Source: Sphingobacterium kitahiroshimense | Lineage (GTDB): Bacteria; Bacteroidota; Bacteroidia; Sphingobacteriales; Sphingobacteriaceae | Direction of reading: 5' to 3' | NCBI RefSeq assembly: GCF_025961315.1 | Contig: NZ_JAOQNK010000001.1 | Location: forward strand, 2,232,001 to 2,296,000 | Length of the DNA: 64,000 nt | Part shown: one piece after another, positions 10,821 through 19,703 of the stretch | How positions within the stretch are numbered: the first letter of the stretch is position 1 | Layout: every line of letters begins with the position of its first letter | Program-made: the position numbers and the translations under genes | Notes under the pieces: model-generated | Databases searched by the model: none | The model's input: the letters and a program-made list of their open reading frames with translations, nothing else | What the model was told of the DNA's origin: nothing

Positions 10821-10905
10821 GCCTAGGTGGTGGAACTGGTAGACACGCAGGACTTAAAATCCTGTTTCCGTTAAGGAAGTGCGGGTTCGATTCCCGCCCT
10901 AGGTA
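10821..10905 (+). tRNA. tRNA-Leu (UAA), copy 3
   Basis: Identical class II tRNA, anticodon TAA, followed by the same GCTCATC/GATGAGC terminator at about 10910-10937. Confidence 0.95.
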
Positions 10906-11049
10906 CAAGAAAGCTCATCCAAAAGATGAGCTTTTCTTGTTTTCTATGCCGTCTAAAATATTTTTATTAAATACTAGATTTTCATACTAAAAGCAACACC
11001 TGATCGAAACTGTAAACTGCAGTTATATAAACGACCCATTAGCATTAAA

Positions 11050-12003
11050 TCAAATTTCATCCATCGCGCTTACTCTTGCCTTATACAGATCAATTTTTTG
11101 ATAAGCCTTATTAAAAAACATTTTCTTATCCCTTGTTCCTGCTGTGTTTAACAACCTGGAATTCTTAAGCTGGTGCTGATAAAAATTTGAAACGTGTTGA
11201 CAGGTGTCAGTATCGTGTGTGATAAAATATCCCAACATGGTATGGGGGACAAATAAAGCCCTTCTATCTTTGTTCGAAACAAGAACATTATTGTTTAATA
11301 TCAACAGTTCATGATAATACAGTTGGTATTGGTCATTATTCGGAACACATTTCTTCTCCAGCGAAAACAAAAGCTCTTTGACCTGATCGCAGAGAATCGT
11401 CCCGTGCGCTGCGGTCAATAAACCAGTTTGTGAAAAATACATGATCTGCTGTAACGTACTATTGATAGTTGTATCATTCCAAATTTCTTTTACTCTGATG
11501 GAGGAATAATAATCGTTCAATTTTTTTCCGCCATTGTCTAAGGGGTTTTTCGATAAAAAAGATTCGAATGATACTTCCAGCCCCTCAAAACTCAATAAGT
11601 TGAGCCAGACGTATCTTTTAAAGCTTGACAGTAATCCTGTATTTATGGTATAGAAAATTGGAATATCCTTAGCGGAATAGTAGAGGGACGTACCAAGATC
11701 AGGATTGAATTCTGTTAAAGACTTAAAGGAATTTTCCAGATAAGTTGAAAGGTCATGTGGTGTCCGGATTTCTGTCGTTTTTTTTACTAAAACATGATCA
11801 CTCTTTTGAAACATCTTATCTAAAGAAATTGCAAAGTGATTAGCCAGCTGAACTGTCTCCTCTATCGAAAATTTACTTTTCATCGAAATTCTTCGATGTG
11901 CCGCATCATAACTAATATCAAGCGCATTTGCAATGGCTTCTATAATAGACTTAGTAGCGTCGATTTTTTCATATATTTCTTGGATTAGCTTTTCTTGATA
12001 CAT
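11050..12003 (-). CDS. HTH-domain regulatory protein of unknown family
   Basis: A 317-residue soluble protein with no signal peptide or membrane segment. Residues about 8-60 (IYEKIDATKSIIEAIANALDIS then SYDAAHRRISMKSKFSIEE) look like a lambda-repressor/Xre-like helix-turn-helix that recognises DNA. The remaining 250 residues match no domain I recognise; similar-sized Bacteroidetes proteins pair an N-terminal HTH with an undefined sensor region. It is transcribed away from the HMG-CoA reductase operon across a 125-bp shared promoter region that holds three phased TCACAA repeats, so it is a good candidate regulator of that operon. DNA binding is inferred; the target is inferred from position. 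Confidence 0.6.
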   Translation of the reverse strand: MYQEKLIQEIYEKIDATKSIIEAIANALDISYDAAHRRISMKSKFSIEETVQLANHFAISLDKMFQKSDHVLVKKTTEIRTPHDLSTYLENSFKSLTEFNPDLGTSLYYSAKDIPIFYTINTGLLSSFKRYVWLNLLSFEGLEVSFESFLSKNPLDNGGKKLNDYYSSIRVKEIWNDTTINSTLQQIMYFSQTGLLTAAHGTILCDQVKELLFSLEKKCVPNNDQYQLYYHELLILNNNVLVSNKDRRALFVPHTMLGYFITHDTDTCQHVSNFYQHQLKNSRLLNTAGTRDKKMFFNKAYQKIDLYKARVSAMDEI

Positions 12004-12022
12004 TGGTTTAATTATTTGCGAT

Positions 12023-12090
12023 AATCACAAAATTAAAAATATTTTTTATTGTTTGTCACAATTTTAAATGCAATTATCACAATAACTTTG
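12023..12090 (+). promoter_or_regulatory. Divergent control region: three phased TCACAA repeats and a -7 element
   Basis: TCACAA occurs at 12025-12030, 12056-12061 and 12077-12082, spaced 31 and 21 bp (about 3 and 2 helical turns), so all three face the same side of the DNA. The last abuts TAACTTTG (12083-12090), a consensus -7 element for the HMG-CoA reductase operon. A regulator bound here would touch RNA polymerase. Confidence 0.55.
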
Positions 12091-12128
12091 GAATACGAAA
12101 CAAACAGTCCATTTATTAAAAGCTCATT

Positions 12129-13346
12129 ATGAAAACATTATTAAAAAAAACAGAAGCATATGACGTTCATACTGAAGACGCATGCGCTTTACCATTTTCT
12201 TCAGAAATCAGCCAAACAGAGATAGCGAAACTGTGTGATTATCTCAGCAAAAAAACGAATAAACAATTTCCAATACTTACTGACAGTAACATCAACTTAT
12301 CGCTATTAAATGGAAATATTGAAAATTTTATTGGGATAAGTCAAATTCCTACGGGGGTCATTGGCCCGCTAAAAGTTCATGGTACAGCAGCAAATGGAGC
12401 TTACTATGTTCCATTAGCTACCAGTGAAGGCGCGCTGGTGGCTTCATATCATCGTGGAGCGAGAGCATGCTTACTAGCTGGAGGAATTACTTCGATATGT
12501 CTAAAGGAAGGTATCCAGAGAAGTCCTGTATTCAAATTTGAAAATTTAAATGATTTAAGCCTTTTTATCTCTTGGTTTCTTGCTAAAAAAGAAAGTCTCC
12601 ACGATATTGTTAAAAATACAAGCAGATTTGCTAAGCTAACAGATACAAAGATTCAGATTGAAGGAAACCATCTCACCATATCTTTTGAATACTTTACAGC
12701 AGATGCATCGGGACAAAATATGGTCACGATATGTACAGATGCGATCTGTCGATTTATGATTGATCAATGTCCCGTTAAACCTAGCCATTGGTTTATAGAA
12801 GGAAATAGTTCAGGAGACAAAAAAGCAACAGCATATTCCTTTAATAACGTTAGGGGTAAGAAAGTCACAGCGGAAATTGAATTATCCGCTAAAATTGTAT
12901 CAGAGGTACTTAAAACGTCATCTGCACTCATGGATAGGTATTGGCGTACTTCTACAATGGGAGTGATCCAGAGCGGTGCAATAGGCGCACAGGGTCATTA
13001 TGCTAATGGGCTTACAGCATTATTTATAGCTACCGGTCAAGATGTGGCCTGCGTCGCAGAAGCGGCAACAGGAATTACAAGAATGGAATTAAATAGTGAT
13101 GGATCTCTCTACGCCTGTGTTACATTGCCAAATCTGATCGTAGGAACGGTAGGTGGAGGAACCAATCTACCTACTCAAAGAGAATGTCTGGATATGATGG
13201 ACTGTTATGGAGAAGGAAATTCAATAAAATATGCCGAGATAGCTGCTGCTCTTGTTCTTGCCGGCGAGTTATCGATCGCCGCGGCGCTGTCAGCAGGTCA
13301 ATTTACGCAGGCTCATCAAAAGTTCGGTAGAAAAAAATCACTGTAA
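12129..13346 (+). CDS. Hydroxymethylglutaryl-CoA reductase
   Basis: A 405-residue HMG-CoA reductase, which makes mevalonate from HMG-CoA with NAD(P)H. Catalytic residues can be placed: E100 (TSEGALVAS), K231 (GDKKAT), D305 (GQDVACV) and H396 near the C-terminus (QAHQKFGR). The dinucleotide-binding and VGGGTNLPTQRECL segments are also present. It has no membrane anchor, as in bacteria and archaea, and the DKKA and late His resemble the class I type. It heads a four-gene operon of membrane-lipid-type enzymes and is followed after 1 nt by the next ATG. No other mevalonate-pathway gene is in the window. Confidence 0.92.
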   Translation: MKTLLKKTEAYDVHTEDACALPFSSEISQTEIAKLCDYLSKKTNKQFPILTDSNINLSLLNGNIENFIGISQIPTGVIGPLKVHGTAANGAYYVPLATSEGALVASYHRGARACLLAGGITSICLKEGIQRSPVFKFENLNDLSLFISWFLAKKESLHDIVKNTSRFAKLTDTKIQIEGNHLTISFEYFTADASGQNMVTICTDAICRFMIDQCPVKPSHWFIEGNSSGDKKATAYSFNNVRGKKVTAEIELSAKIVSEVLKTSSALMDRYWRTSTMGVIQSGAIGAQGHYANGLTALFIATGQDVACVAEAATGITRMELNSDGSLYACVTLPNLIVGTVGGGTNLPTQRECLDMMDCYGEGNSIKYAEIAAALVLAGELSIAAALSAGQFTQAHQKFGRKKSL

Positions 13347-13347
13347 T

Positions 13348-13929
13348 ATGGAAACTAAAAAAGAAAACAGATGGAATGTGCCAAATGCACTTTCACTATA
13401 CCGTTTATTGGCATTACCTTTTATCATTTATACTATAATTACAGCAAATAGAGAGTCCTTTATATTGTTGCTGTCCATAAACCTAGTAACTGATATACTT
13501 GACGGATTAATCGCAAGACTGTTTAATCTTCAAACAGAGTTTGGTGCAAAACTAGATTCGATTGCAGACATCGGGACTTATATTATGGCGTTCATGGGAA
13601 TGATTAGTTTAGAAAAAGTATTCGTAGCAACATACAAAATAGAATTTATAATCTTAATTGCGATGTGGTTAATTCCACAGTTATGCGCGCTTATCAGATT
13701 TCAAAGATTCCCTAGCTTTCATTTATGGTCTTATAAAATAACTGGCTACTTACAGGGCATATTTATTTTCAGCTACTTCGTATTTGGCTTTAGTGCATTC
13801 TACTTTCACTTGATGTTAGTTGTTAGTTGTCTAGCGTACCTAGAGGAATTAATCTTGGTTATTACGCTACCAAAACTACACTCTAATTTAAAGAGCATAT
13901 TTCTTATACAGCAACAAAAAAGAAATTAA
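13348..13929 (+). CDS. CDP-alcohol phosphotransferase family membrane protein
   Basis: A 193-residue integral membrane enzyme, using the ATG at 13348 which follows the HMG-CoA reductase stop at once. The family signature D-x2-D-G-x2-A-R-x8-G-x3-D-x3-D is visible in DILDGLIARLFNLQTEFGAKLDS plus IADI, so the di-metal site is intact. Such enzymes move a phospho-alcohol from a CDP-linked donor to an alcohol acceptor, as in phosphatidylglycerophosphate or phosphatidylinositol-phosphate synthesis. Five or six hydrophobic helices are seen. The acceptor is unknown. Its place between HMG-CoA reductase and a CdsA-like gene suggests a dedicated lipid, possibly isoprenoid based. Confidence 0.85.
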   Translation: METKKENRWNVPNALSLYRLLALPFIIYTIITANRESFILLLSINLVTDILDGLIARLFNLQTEFGAKLDSIADIGTYIMAFMGMISLEKVFVATYKIEFIILIAMWLIPQLCALIRFQRFPSFHLWSYKITGYLQGIFIFSYFVFGFSAFYFHLMLVVSCLAYLEELILVITLPKLHSNLKSIFLIQQQKRN

Positions 13930-13931
13930 TC

Positions 13932-14657
13932 ATGTACTTAATTATTGGTTCTATATTGTTCCTGTTTTTTGGAATAGGCAGTTTAGTTACACAGTATATC
14001 AATAAACAGAGTAAGCTGCGACAAGCTAATGAACGTTGGTTAAAACTCGTGTTGTACTTTGTAATTCTGATCATGGTATTTTCGTGTATCTATTTTGAAT
14101 TAACAGTATCTCTAGCTATTTGCATTGGAATAATAGGTCTTTTTGAAATTTCAAAAGCTCATATATTTTCCAATAAACGGATTATATTTTTCTTTTTTTC
14201 TGTATTTATTTACCTTACGATCCTATTTGCATTTATCAAATTCAGTGACAATACTTTAACAGAAAACGTATGCTTTGTATACTTTACTGTGGTCACTTTT
14301 GATGGATTCAGCCAACTTACTGGTCAATTATTTGGTAAAAGAAAACTTCTGCCTCAGATTAGTCCCAATAAAACTTTTGAAGGTTTACTTGGAGGTTTAA
14401 TACTAACAACATCGACCAGCTTTTTCTTTTTCCAATACATCGATTTTTCAATTGGCCAAACCATAGCGACAGCAATTTCTATTTGTTTTACAGCACTCAC
14501 TGGAGATTTATTAGCTTCATTGCTGAAACGTAAATATCAAATTAAAGATTATAGTAAGCTAATTCCAGGTCATGGTGGGATACTAGATCGCTTTGACAGC
14601 TTTATATTTTCTGGAGCTATGTATTGGTTAGCTGATTTATTTAAAGAAATATTATAA
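13932..14657 (+). CDS. Phosphatidate cytidylyltransferase-like membrane protein (CdsA family)
   Basis: A 241-residue multi-pass membrane protein. The C-terminus carries the CDP-diglyceride synthetase signature (LLKRKYQIKDYSKLIPGHGG, then ILDRFDSF), and the middle has FGKRKLLPQISPNKTFEG. The active-site residues expected for CTP-dependent activation of a lipid phosphate are there. At 241 residues it is a little shorter than housekeeping CdsA. It starts 2 nt after the CDP-alcohol phosphotransferase and overlaps the next gene by 1 nt. It could supply the CDP-lipid used by its upstream neighbour; whether the substrate is phosphatidate or an isoprenyl phosphate is open. Confidence 0.85.
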   Translation: MYLIIGSILFLFFGIGSLVTQYINKQSKLRQANERWLKLVLYFVILIMVFSCIYFELTVSLAICIGIIGLFEISKAHIFSNKRIIFFFFSVFIYLTILFAFIKFSDNTLTENVCFVYFTVVTFDGFSQLTGQLFGKRKLLPQISPNKTFEGLLGGLILTTSTSFFFFQYIDFSIGQTIATAISICFTALTGDLLASLLKRKYQIKDYSKLIPGHGGILDRFDSFIFSGAMYWLADLFKEIL

Positions 14658-15328
14658 TGAAAAACGATTTGTTAAACCTGCTTTTACTGGCATTGACATT
14701 CTTGCTTTTATTTGCTCTTTCTGAATTTTTATACCATCAATACAAGATTAAGGTAGAATTGACAAGAAAACTTGTACATATTGGTACGGGATTAATTTGT
14801 TTGCTCTTTCCAATATTATTGAAAAATCATTGGTCAGTCCTATTTCTTTGTGGATTATTTGCTGTGATTTTACTCCTATCCTTAAAATTTAATTTATTAA
14901 AATCCATCAATGCAGTTGACAGAAAATCCGTAGGTAGTATTGTATATCCAGTGGCAGTTTATCTGTGCTTCTTAATCCAGACGTCTTTGGATGAATGCTA
15001 TATATATTATTATTTACCTTTAGTTACCTTAGCTATTTGCGATCCTATGGCCGCACTATCCGGCAAGAAATGGCCTTTAGCGCAATATAAGATCTTTGGT
15101 GTAAAAAAAACTTTAATGGGATCTACTGTTTTCTTTATATGTGCTATGATCGTTATGTTTTTAACATGGAGATCCGTTTATAATTCTAATTTAGATTCGG
15201 AGGAATTTATAGTAATAGCCACAATTGCTCTTACTGCTACATTAGCAGAGGCATTTAGCAAAGATGGCTATGATAACTTAACAATTCCGGTAAGTATATT
15301 AGTCTGTTTGTATATATATTTTCCTTGA
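14657..15328 (+). CDS. Dolichol/phytol kinase-like membrane protein
   Basis: A 223-residue protein with about seven membrane helices. It resembles the CTP-dependent dolichol kinase/DGK1/phytol kinase family: ELTRKLVHIGTGLI near the N-terminus, LAICDPMAALSGKKW in the middle and a basic VKKTLMGS segment, then LAEAFSKDGYDNLTIP at the end. Family members phosphorylate long-chain lipid alcohols. It is the last gene of the operon with HMG-CoA reductase, the CDP-alcohol phosphotransferase and the CdsA-like protein, with which it is translationally coupled (TAATG). A kinase for an isoprenoid alcohol would fit the neighbours; this is inference. Confidence 0.75.
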   Translation: MKNDLLNLLLLALTFLLLFALSEFLYHQYKIKVELTRKLVHIGTGLICLLFPILLKNHWSVLFLCGLFAVILLLSLKFNLLKSINAVDRKSVGSIVYPVAVYLCFLIQTSLDECYIYYYLPLVTLAICDPMAALSGKKWPLAQYKIFGVKKTLMGSTVFFICAMIVMFLTWRSVYNSNLDSEEFIVIATIALTATLAEAFSKDGYDNLTIPVSILVCLYIYFP

Positions 15329-15488
15329 TGAAAAAAATGATCATCTTTAGAAATAGAAAAAATTTAGCTTTGGGATCAGTTTTTGTATTTTATTATAGTC
15401 GATCTATAGATTCCCATTTCCTATTGAAATCTTAAAATTCCATTGCCTTTTTAGAAAATTGCTATATTCGAAGTAAAACAAAGTCAGT

Positions 15489-16205
15489 ATGTCTACTTTT
15501 TATTATAGTTTATTATTTCTTGTGTTCTTTATTCTTGTTTTATTAGCGGTCTTCCTCTACTTGAAGATTCGTATATTAAAACGTCAAAATAAACTATTAA
15601 TTCGACAAAATCGAGATTTAAATAGCATTTCTCTTCCTGATGAAACGAATTATTATAAGTTGGACCCACACTTACTAAAAAATGCATTAAACGCTATTCA
15701 GTCTCATGCCTACCAAAGTTATCATGCACTTGATAAATTATCCAATGTACTAGATTATATTCTTTATGAAACAGATGGCACGTTCGTAAAGTTAAAAGAT
15801 GAGATCGCTTTTGCGCAAAATCTAATAGAGATCAATAAACTTAAAATAAGTCCTTTATTTGATCTACATATACGAAAAAAAATTAGTGCCGAAGCTGGAG
15901 AAATGCTTATTGCTCCATTTATGACCATCAACCCAATTGAAAATGCTTTCAAACATGCTGATGTTCAAAATGAAAACAGTTTTATCTCTGTGGTGTTTGA
16001 GGTTATCGACGATTATTTTCACCTCACCGTTTCTAATCGGGTCATGCAAAAACAAAAAATAGACTCAAGCCTAGGTGGATTGGGCAATAAAACTTTTTCA
16101 AAACGGTTGAAAAATATTTACGGTACTGAATACAGCTTGAATACTGAGCAAAAAGAAAATATATACACGGTAACCGTAAAAATAAAACTTTATCAAAATG
16201 ATTAA
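15489..16205 (+). CDS. LytS-type sensor histidine kinase
   Basis: A 238-residue kinase with one N-terminal membrane helix (about 5-27) and no large sensor domain. The phospho-accepting region is YYKLDPHLLKNALNAIQSH with H61; the usual PHFLFNxLN is altered to PHLLKNALN. The ATPase region has the N box (MTINPIENAFKHA) but a weak glycine box. It overlaps the LytTR response regulator by 8 nt, so the two form a two-component unit. The signal is unknown; with so little outside the membrane it may sense through a partner. It follows the lipid operon after 160 bp. Confidence 0.85.
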   Translation: MSTFYYSLLFLVFFILVLLAVFLYLKIRILKRQNKLLIRQNRDLNSISLPDETNYYKLDPHLLKNALNAIQSHAYQSYHALDKLSNVLDYILYETDGTFVKLKDEIAFAQNLIEINKLKISPLFDLHIRKKISAEAGEMLIAPFMTINPIENAFKHADVQNENSFISVVFEVIDDYFHLTVSNRVMQKQKIDSSLGGLGNKTFSKRLKNIYGTEYSLNTEQKENIYTVTVKIKLYQND

Positions 16206-16908
16206 ATGTATTTTATTGGATGATGAACTTCCTTCACTAAGTTACATTCAAGCTTTATGTGAAAATTTTAAGGACGTAGAAATCGTGAAAAGTTTCAATA
16301 ATCCCCAAAAGTTTTTAGCACAGATTGACAGACTTGATTTTAACACCTGTATTCTAGATATTCATATGCCAGGTATGAACGGACTAGAGGTCGCCCGGAT
16401 ACTTTCTGACAAAGCAATTATCTTTTCAACAGCTCATAAGGAATATGCTGCTGATGCATTTGATCTCAATGCTGTGGATTATATACGAAAACCTTATCAG
16501 GCTGATCGATTACAGACTGCTTTTGATAAAGCCTTGAAGTGGCTTAACTCAACAAAGGAAACGGGTTTAGAGGTTATAGAGTTAAACAGTAATCAAGGAA
16601 AAACAAGGATAAGAATAGATCAAATTGCCTATATTGAGGTGGCCGATCATGATAGGCGGGATAAATACATCTATATGAAAGACGGTCAAAATATTCTTGC
16701 GAAAAACATCAGTTTAGATGAAATTTTGGCGATCCTACCTTCTGGAAAATTCTGTAGGATCAACAGACGAAATGTTGTTGCATTAGCTGTGGTCTCGTCT
16801 TACACAGCACAGTATGTCGCGTGTAAAATAAAAGATATGCATGACCTGAAACAACTTACCTTATCGGCACCCTACAAAGATCATTTTGTAAACAGCTTAA
16901 ATGTTTAG
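16198..16908 (+). CDS. LytTR-family response regulator
   Basis: A 236-residue regulator. The receiver domain (residues 1-120) has the acidic pair D8-D9, phospho-acceptor D54 in CILDIHMPGMNG, and K98-P99 in DYIRKPYQ. The C-terminal LytTR DNA-binding domain spans about 140-236 (RIRIDQIAYIEVADHDRRDKYIY, FCRINRRNVVALAVV). It is coupled to the kinase gene by an 8-nt overlap. Possible targets are the lipid operon on one side or the antiporter on the other; the sequence does not decide. Confidence 0.9.
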   Translation: MIKCILLDDELPSLSYIQALCENFKDVEIVKSFNNPQKFLAQIDRLDFNTCILDIHMPGMNGLEVARILSDKAIIFSTAHKEYAADAFDLNAVDYIRKPYQADRLQTAFDKALKWLNSTKETGLEVIELNSNQGKTRIRIDQIAYIEVADHDRRDKYIYMKDGQNILAKNISLDEILAILPSGKFCRINRRNVVALAVVSSYTAQYVACKIKDMHDLKQLTLSAPYKDHFVNSLNV

Positions 16909-17001
16909 TACATTTTTTTTCTGGTCTGGTACAAAAAACACGAATTCGTTTTGTAGAAAAAACTTTAGCTATTATACTTGCTCTTTACAATCCGACGAAA
17001 T

Positions 17002-19281
17002 ATGTTTAAAAGTAAGTACCGCTCCACCTTTTTTTATCTAGCCATTTTAATTATTGGGATAGCTTTAGGCTATTTTATTATCCATCAGGGCTCCCAATTT
17101 GAAAATCAACCACATACAACTGCAGATGTACCACTCAACTCAGCATGGTCACATTTCTTAGATCATTTGCATGAAAATCTTTCCTACCCGCTAGCAATAC
17201 TCATGTTGCAGATCATAACAATCATATTTGTAGCGCGAATCTTTGGTATATTATTCAGAAAAATTGGTCAACCCTCTGTTATTGGAGAAATCGTAGCGGG
17301 TATTGCACTAGGGCCCTCCCTACTAGGGAATTACTTTCCAGAAATATCCACATTTTTATTTCCATTCAGTTCTTTGGGAAATCTGGGGGTATTGAGTCAA
17401 ATAGGTTTAGTGCTATTTATGTTTGTCGTCGGCATGGAGCTAGATTTGAAAATATTGAAAAACAAAGCTCAAGATGCCATAGTTATCAGTCATGTAAGCA
17501 TTATCTTTCCTTTTCTTCTAGGAATGGGGCTCGCCTATGTGATCTTCCAGACAACAGCACCTGAAGGTATTTCATTTTTATCATATGCGCTCTTTATTGG
17601 AATATCCATGAGTATTACTGCATTTCCTGTTTTGGCAAGGATCGTACAGGAAAGGGGTATGAGCAAAACACGACTAGGTTCGATTGCCATCACCTGTGCA
17701 GCGGCAGATGATATCACTGCTTGGTGTCTTTTGGCAGCTGTTATTGCGGTTGTAAAAGCAGGATCTGTAGTCAGTGCAGTTTACACGATCGCTTTCGCGG
17801 CCGGCTATGTCTTATTGATGGTCCGGTTCGTAAAACCATTTCTCCAACGTATCGGTGACCTTCACTCCACTAAAGAACGGTTAGGCAAATCGATTGTAGG
17901 TATCTTTTTTCTAACATTGCTGATTTCTTCATGGACCACCGAAGTTATCGGTATCCACGCCCTATTTGGAGCTTTTATGGCTGGTGTAATCATGCCAACC
18001 AACACAAGTTTTCGAAGTATCTTTATTGAAAAAGTAGAAGATGTAGCGCAAGTACTTCTTTTACCGCTATTTTTTGTCTTTACAGGCCTAAGAACACAGA
18101 TTGGATTACTCAATGAGGCCGAACATTGGCAAACCTGTTTCTGGGTGGTTACAATTGCTGTAGTGGGTAAATTTATTGGAAGTGCTTTATCGGCAAGATT
18201 TGTGGGGCAAAACTGGCACAGTAGCCTTACCATAGGAGCTTTGATGAATACTAGAGGTTTGATGGAACTAGTCGCTCTAAACATAGGTTATGATTTAGGA
18301 GTCCTTACTGATGAAATGTTCGCAATACTGGTTCTTATGGCTTTGATCACAACATTTATGACGGGGCCTGCATTAGATTTAATTAATAAATTTTTTAAGC
18401 CTGAAATCGAAAATAATGGCGATCTCATTTCGAAGAAAAATAAATACAATATTCTGATTTCATTTGGCAACCCAAATTCTGGAAAAATTTTACTCCGTAT
18501 TGCCAATATGCTGATTAAAAAATCAAAAGAAAATAGTACGGTAACGGCATTACATCTTTCGATCGGGAATGAACTCAATACTTATAATTCGATCGAATAC
18601 GAAAGAGATAATTTTTCAGTATTAAATGATGAAAGTGAAAAAATAGAGCAACCGTACACTGGTATTTTTAGAGGTACCGACAATATCAACGACGACATTG
18701 CAAAAATGGCCAATGAAGAAGATTTCGACTTACTGTTGACAGGTATCGGTCAATCTGTCTATGAAGGATCTGTTTTAGGAAGTATCATCGGGTTTACAAG
18801 TAAAGTCGTTAATCCGGAAAGATTGTTAGGTTCATTAACAGGTAAAGAAAGTTTATTTAATCATAGCGGATTTGAAGATAAAACGACAGCGCTTTTAAAA
18901 GCTGTTCATATTCCTTGTGGAATTTTAGTCGATAGGGGTCTTCCTGAAGAGGTGAAAAACATATTGGTTCCTATCAAAACACTTAGTGATAGTTTCTTAT
19001 TAATATATGTGCACAAACTTGTACAGAACAACGATGTAAAAATAAGTTTCTTAGACGAAGATGAGGTCATTAAAACCTCTGTAGAGCTCAAAGAGGCTAT
19101 TCGTTCGTTAGATTATGCGGCACCTAATCAAATCAATATTATAGAGGAACCCAAGACTAAAGATATTGATTATTCTTCATTCGATATTATACTGATAAGT
19201 TTCATTGCTTGGAAACAGATTTCTTTTGAGAAAGAGCAATGGACGAAAAAATTACCGAGTACATTGATTTTAAAACCTTAA
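17002..19281 (+). CDS. CPA2 cation:proton antiporter with cytosolic C-terminal domain
   Basis: A 759-residue membrane protein. An extra hydrophobic helix and a short loop come first, followed by a Kef/NapA-type core of about 12 helices (residues about 60-440). The core shows RKIGQPSVIGEIVAGIALGP, the GMELDLK segment, and CAAADDITAWCLLA with the conserved acidic pair. The last 300 residues are soluble and begin FGNPNSGKILLRIANMLIKK; they resemble universal-stress-type domains. Such proteins exchange Na+ or K+ for protons. ATG 17002 is chosen over an in-frame TTG at 16978. Ion preference is unknown. Confidence 0.88.
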   Translation: MFKSKYRSTFFYLAILIIGIALGYFIIHQGSQFENQPHTTADVPLNSAWSHFLDHLHENLSYPLAILMLQIITIIFVARIFGILFRKIGQPSVIGEIVAGIALGPSLLGNYFPEISTFLFPFSSLGNLGVLSQIGLVLFMFVVGMELDLKILKNKAQDAIVISHVSIIFPFLLGMGLAYVIFQTTAPEGISFLSYALFIGISMSITAFPVLARIVQERGMSKTRLGSIAITCAAADDITAWCLLAAVIAVVKAGSVVSAVYTIAFAAGYVLLMVRFVKPFLQRIGDLHSTKERLGKSIVGIFFLTLLISSWTTEVIGIHALFGAFMAGVIMPTNTSFRSIFIEKVEDVAQVLLLPLFFVFTGLRTQIGLLNEAEHWQTCFWVVTIAVVGKFIGSALSARFVGQNWHSSLTIGALMNTRGLMELVALNIGYDLGVLTDEMFAILVLMALITTFMTGPALDLINKFFKPEIENNGDLISKKNKYNILISFGNPNSGKILLRIANMLIKKSKENSTVTALHLSIGNELNTYNSIEYERDNFSVLNDESEKIEQPYTGIFRGTDNINDDIAKMANEEDFDLLLTGIGQSVYEGSVLGSIIGFTSKVVNPERLLGSLTGKESLFNHSGFEDKTTALLKAVHIPCGILVDRGLPEEVKNILVPIKTLSDSFLLIYVHKLVQNNDVKISFLDEDEVIKTSVELKEAIRSLDYAAPNQINIIEEPKTKDIDYSSFDIILISFIAWKQISFEKEQWTKKLPSTLILKP

Positions 19282-19292
19282 TATTTATTGTT

Positions 19293-19511
19293 ATGGAAAA
19301 ATACATTTTTGAAACCATGCTAATTAATGAAGACAAAATTCATCAATTAGAGGAAACTTTAAAGAAGATTCCCAACATCATCACCATTAATATTAACAGA
19401 TTCAGTAACGGATTAATATTAAAATTGGAAGCTCTAAATATTCAAGCGTTTGAAATAGCACTACGTCTGAAACAAAATGGTTTTGCCGTTGAGCGCTTAT
19501 ACGAAGAATAA
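19293..19511 (+). CDS. Small conserved-looking hypothetical protein
   Basis: A 72-residue acidic protein beginning MEKYIFETMLINEDKIHQLEE, 11 nt after the antiporter stop, so probably cotranscribed. It predicts as an alpha-beta-beta-alpha fold (helix 14-28, strands ITININR and GLILKLEAL, helix near 55), reminiscent of small regulatory ferredoxin-like domains. I do not recognise a family. A role beside the antiporter is suggested only by position. Confidence 0.6.
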   Translation: MEKYIFETMLINEDKIHQLEETLKKIPNIITININRFSNGLILKLEALNIQAFEIALRLKQNGFAVERLYEE

Positions 19512-19526
19512 TAGCTGATCCATTGT

Positions 19527-19576
19527 TACACCATTATGTAAACTCCAGCAGAAAGTTTACATAATGGTGTATGCAT
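19527..19576 (+). terminator. Perfect 18-bp hairpin after the antiporter unit
   Basis: Arm 19527-19544 is the exact inverse of 19554-19571 with a 9-nt loop, followed by TGCATTTTT. A strong intrinsic terminator. Confidence 0.85.
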
Positions 19577-19703
19577 TTTTAACGATTCCCCATACATGAT
19601 GCCCTTATAGCCTGCTTCTGCTATCTTCCAATTCTCATTTTATTGTGCCCGAATCATCTTTTCTTGATTATTTTTCTATTTTTATCGCACAAATAGATTA
19701 CAT

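Larger units (their letters stand above)
10683..10942 (+). repeat. 260-bp direct repeat, copy C (tRNA-Gly/tRNA-Leu unit)
   Basis: Identical by reading to 302-561, from the -7 element to a few bases after the terminator. The two copies lie 10.4 kb apart in the same orientation. Confidence 0.9.
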
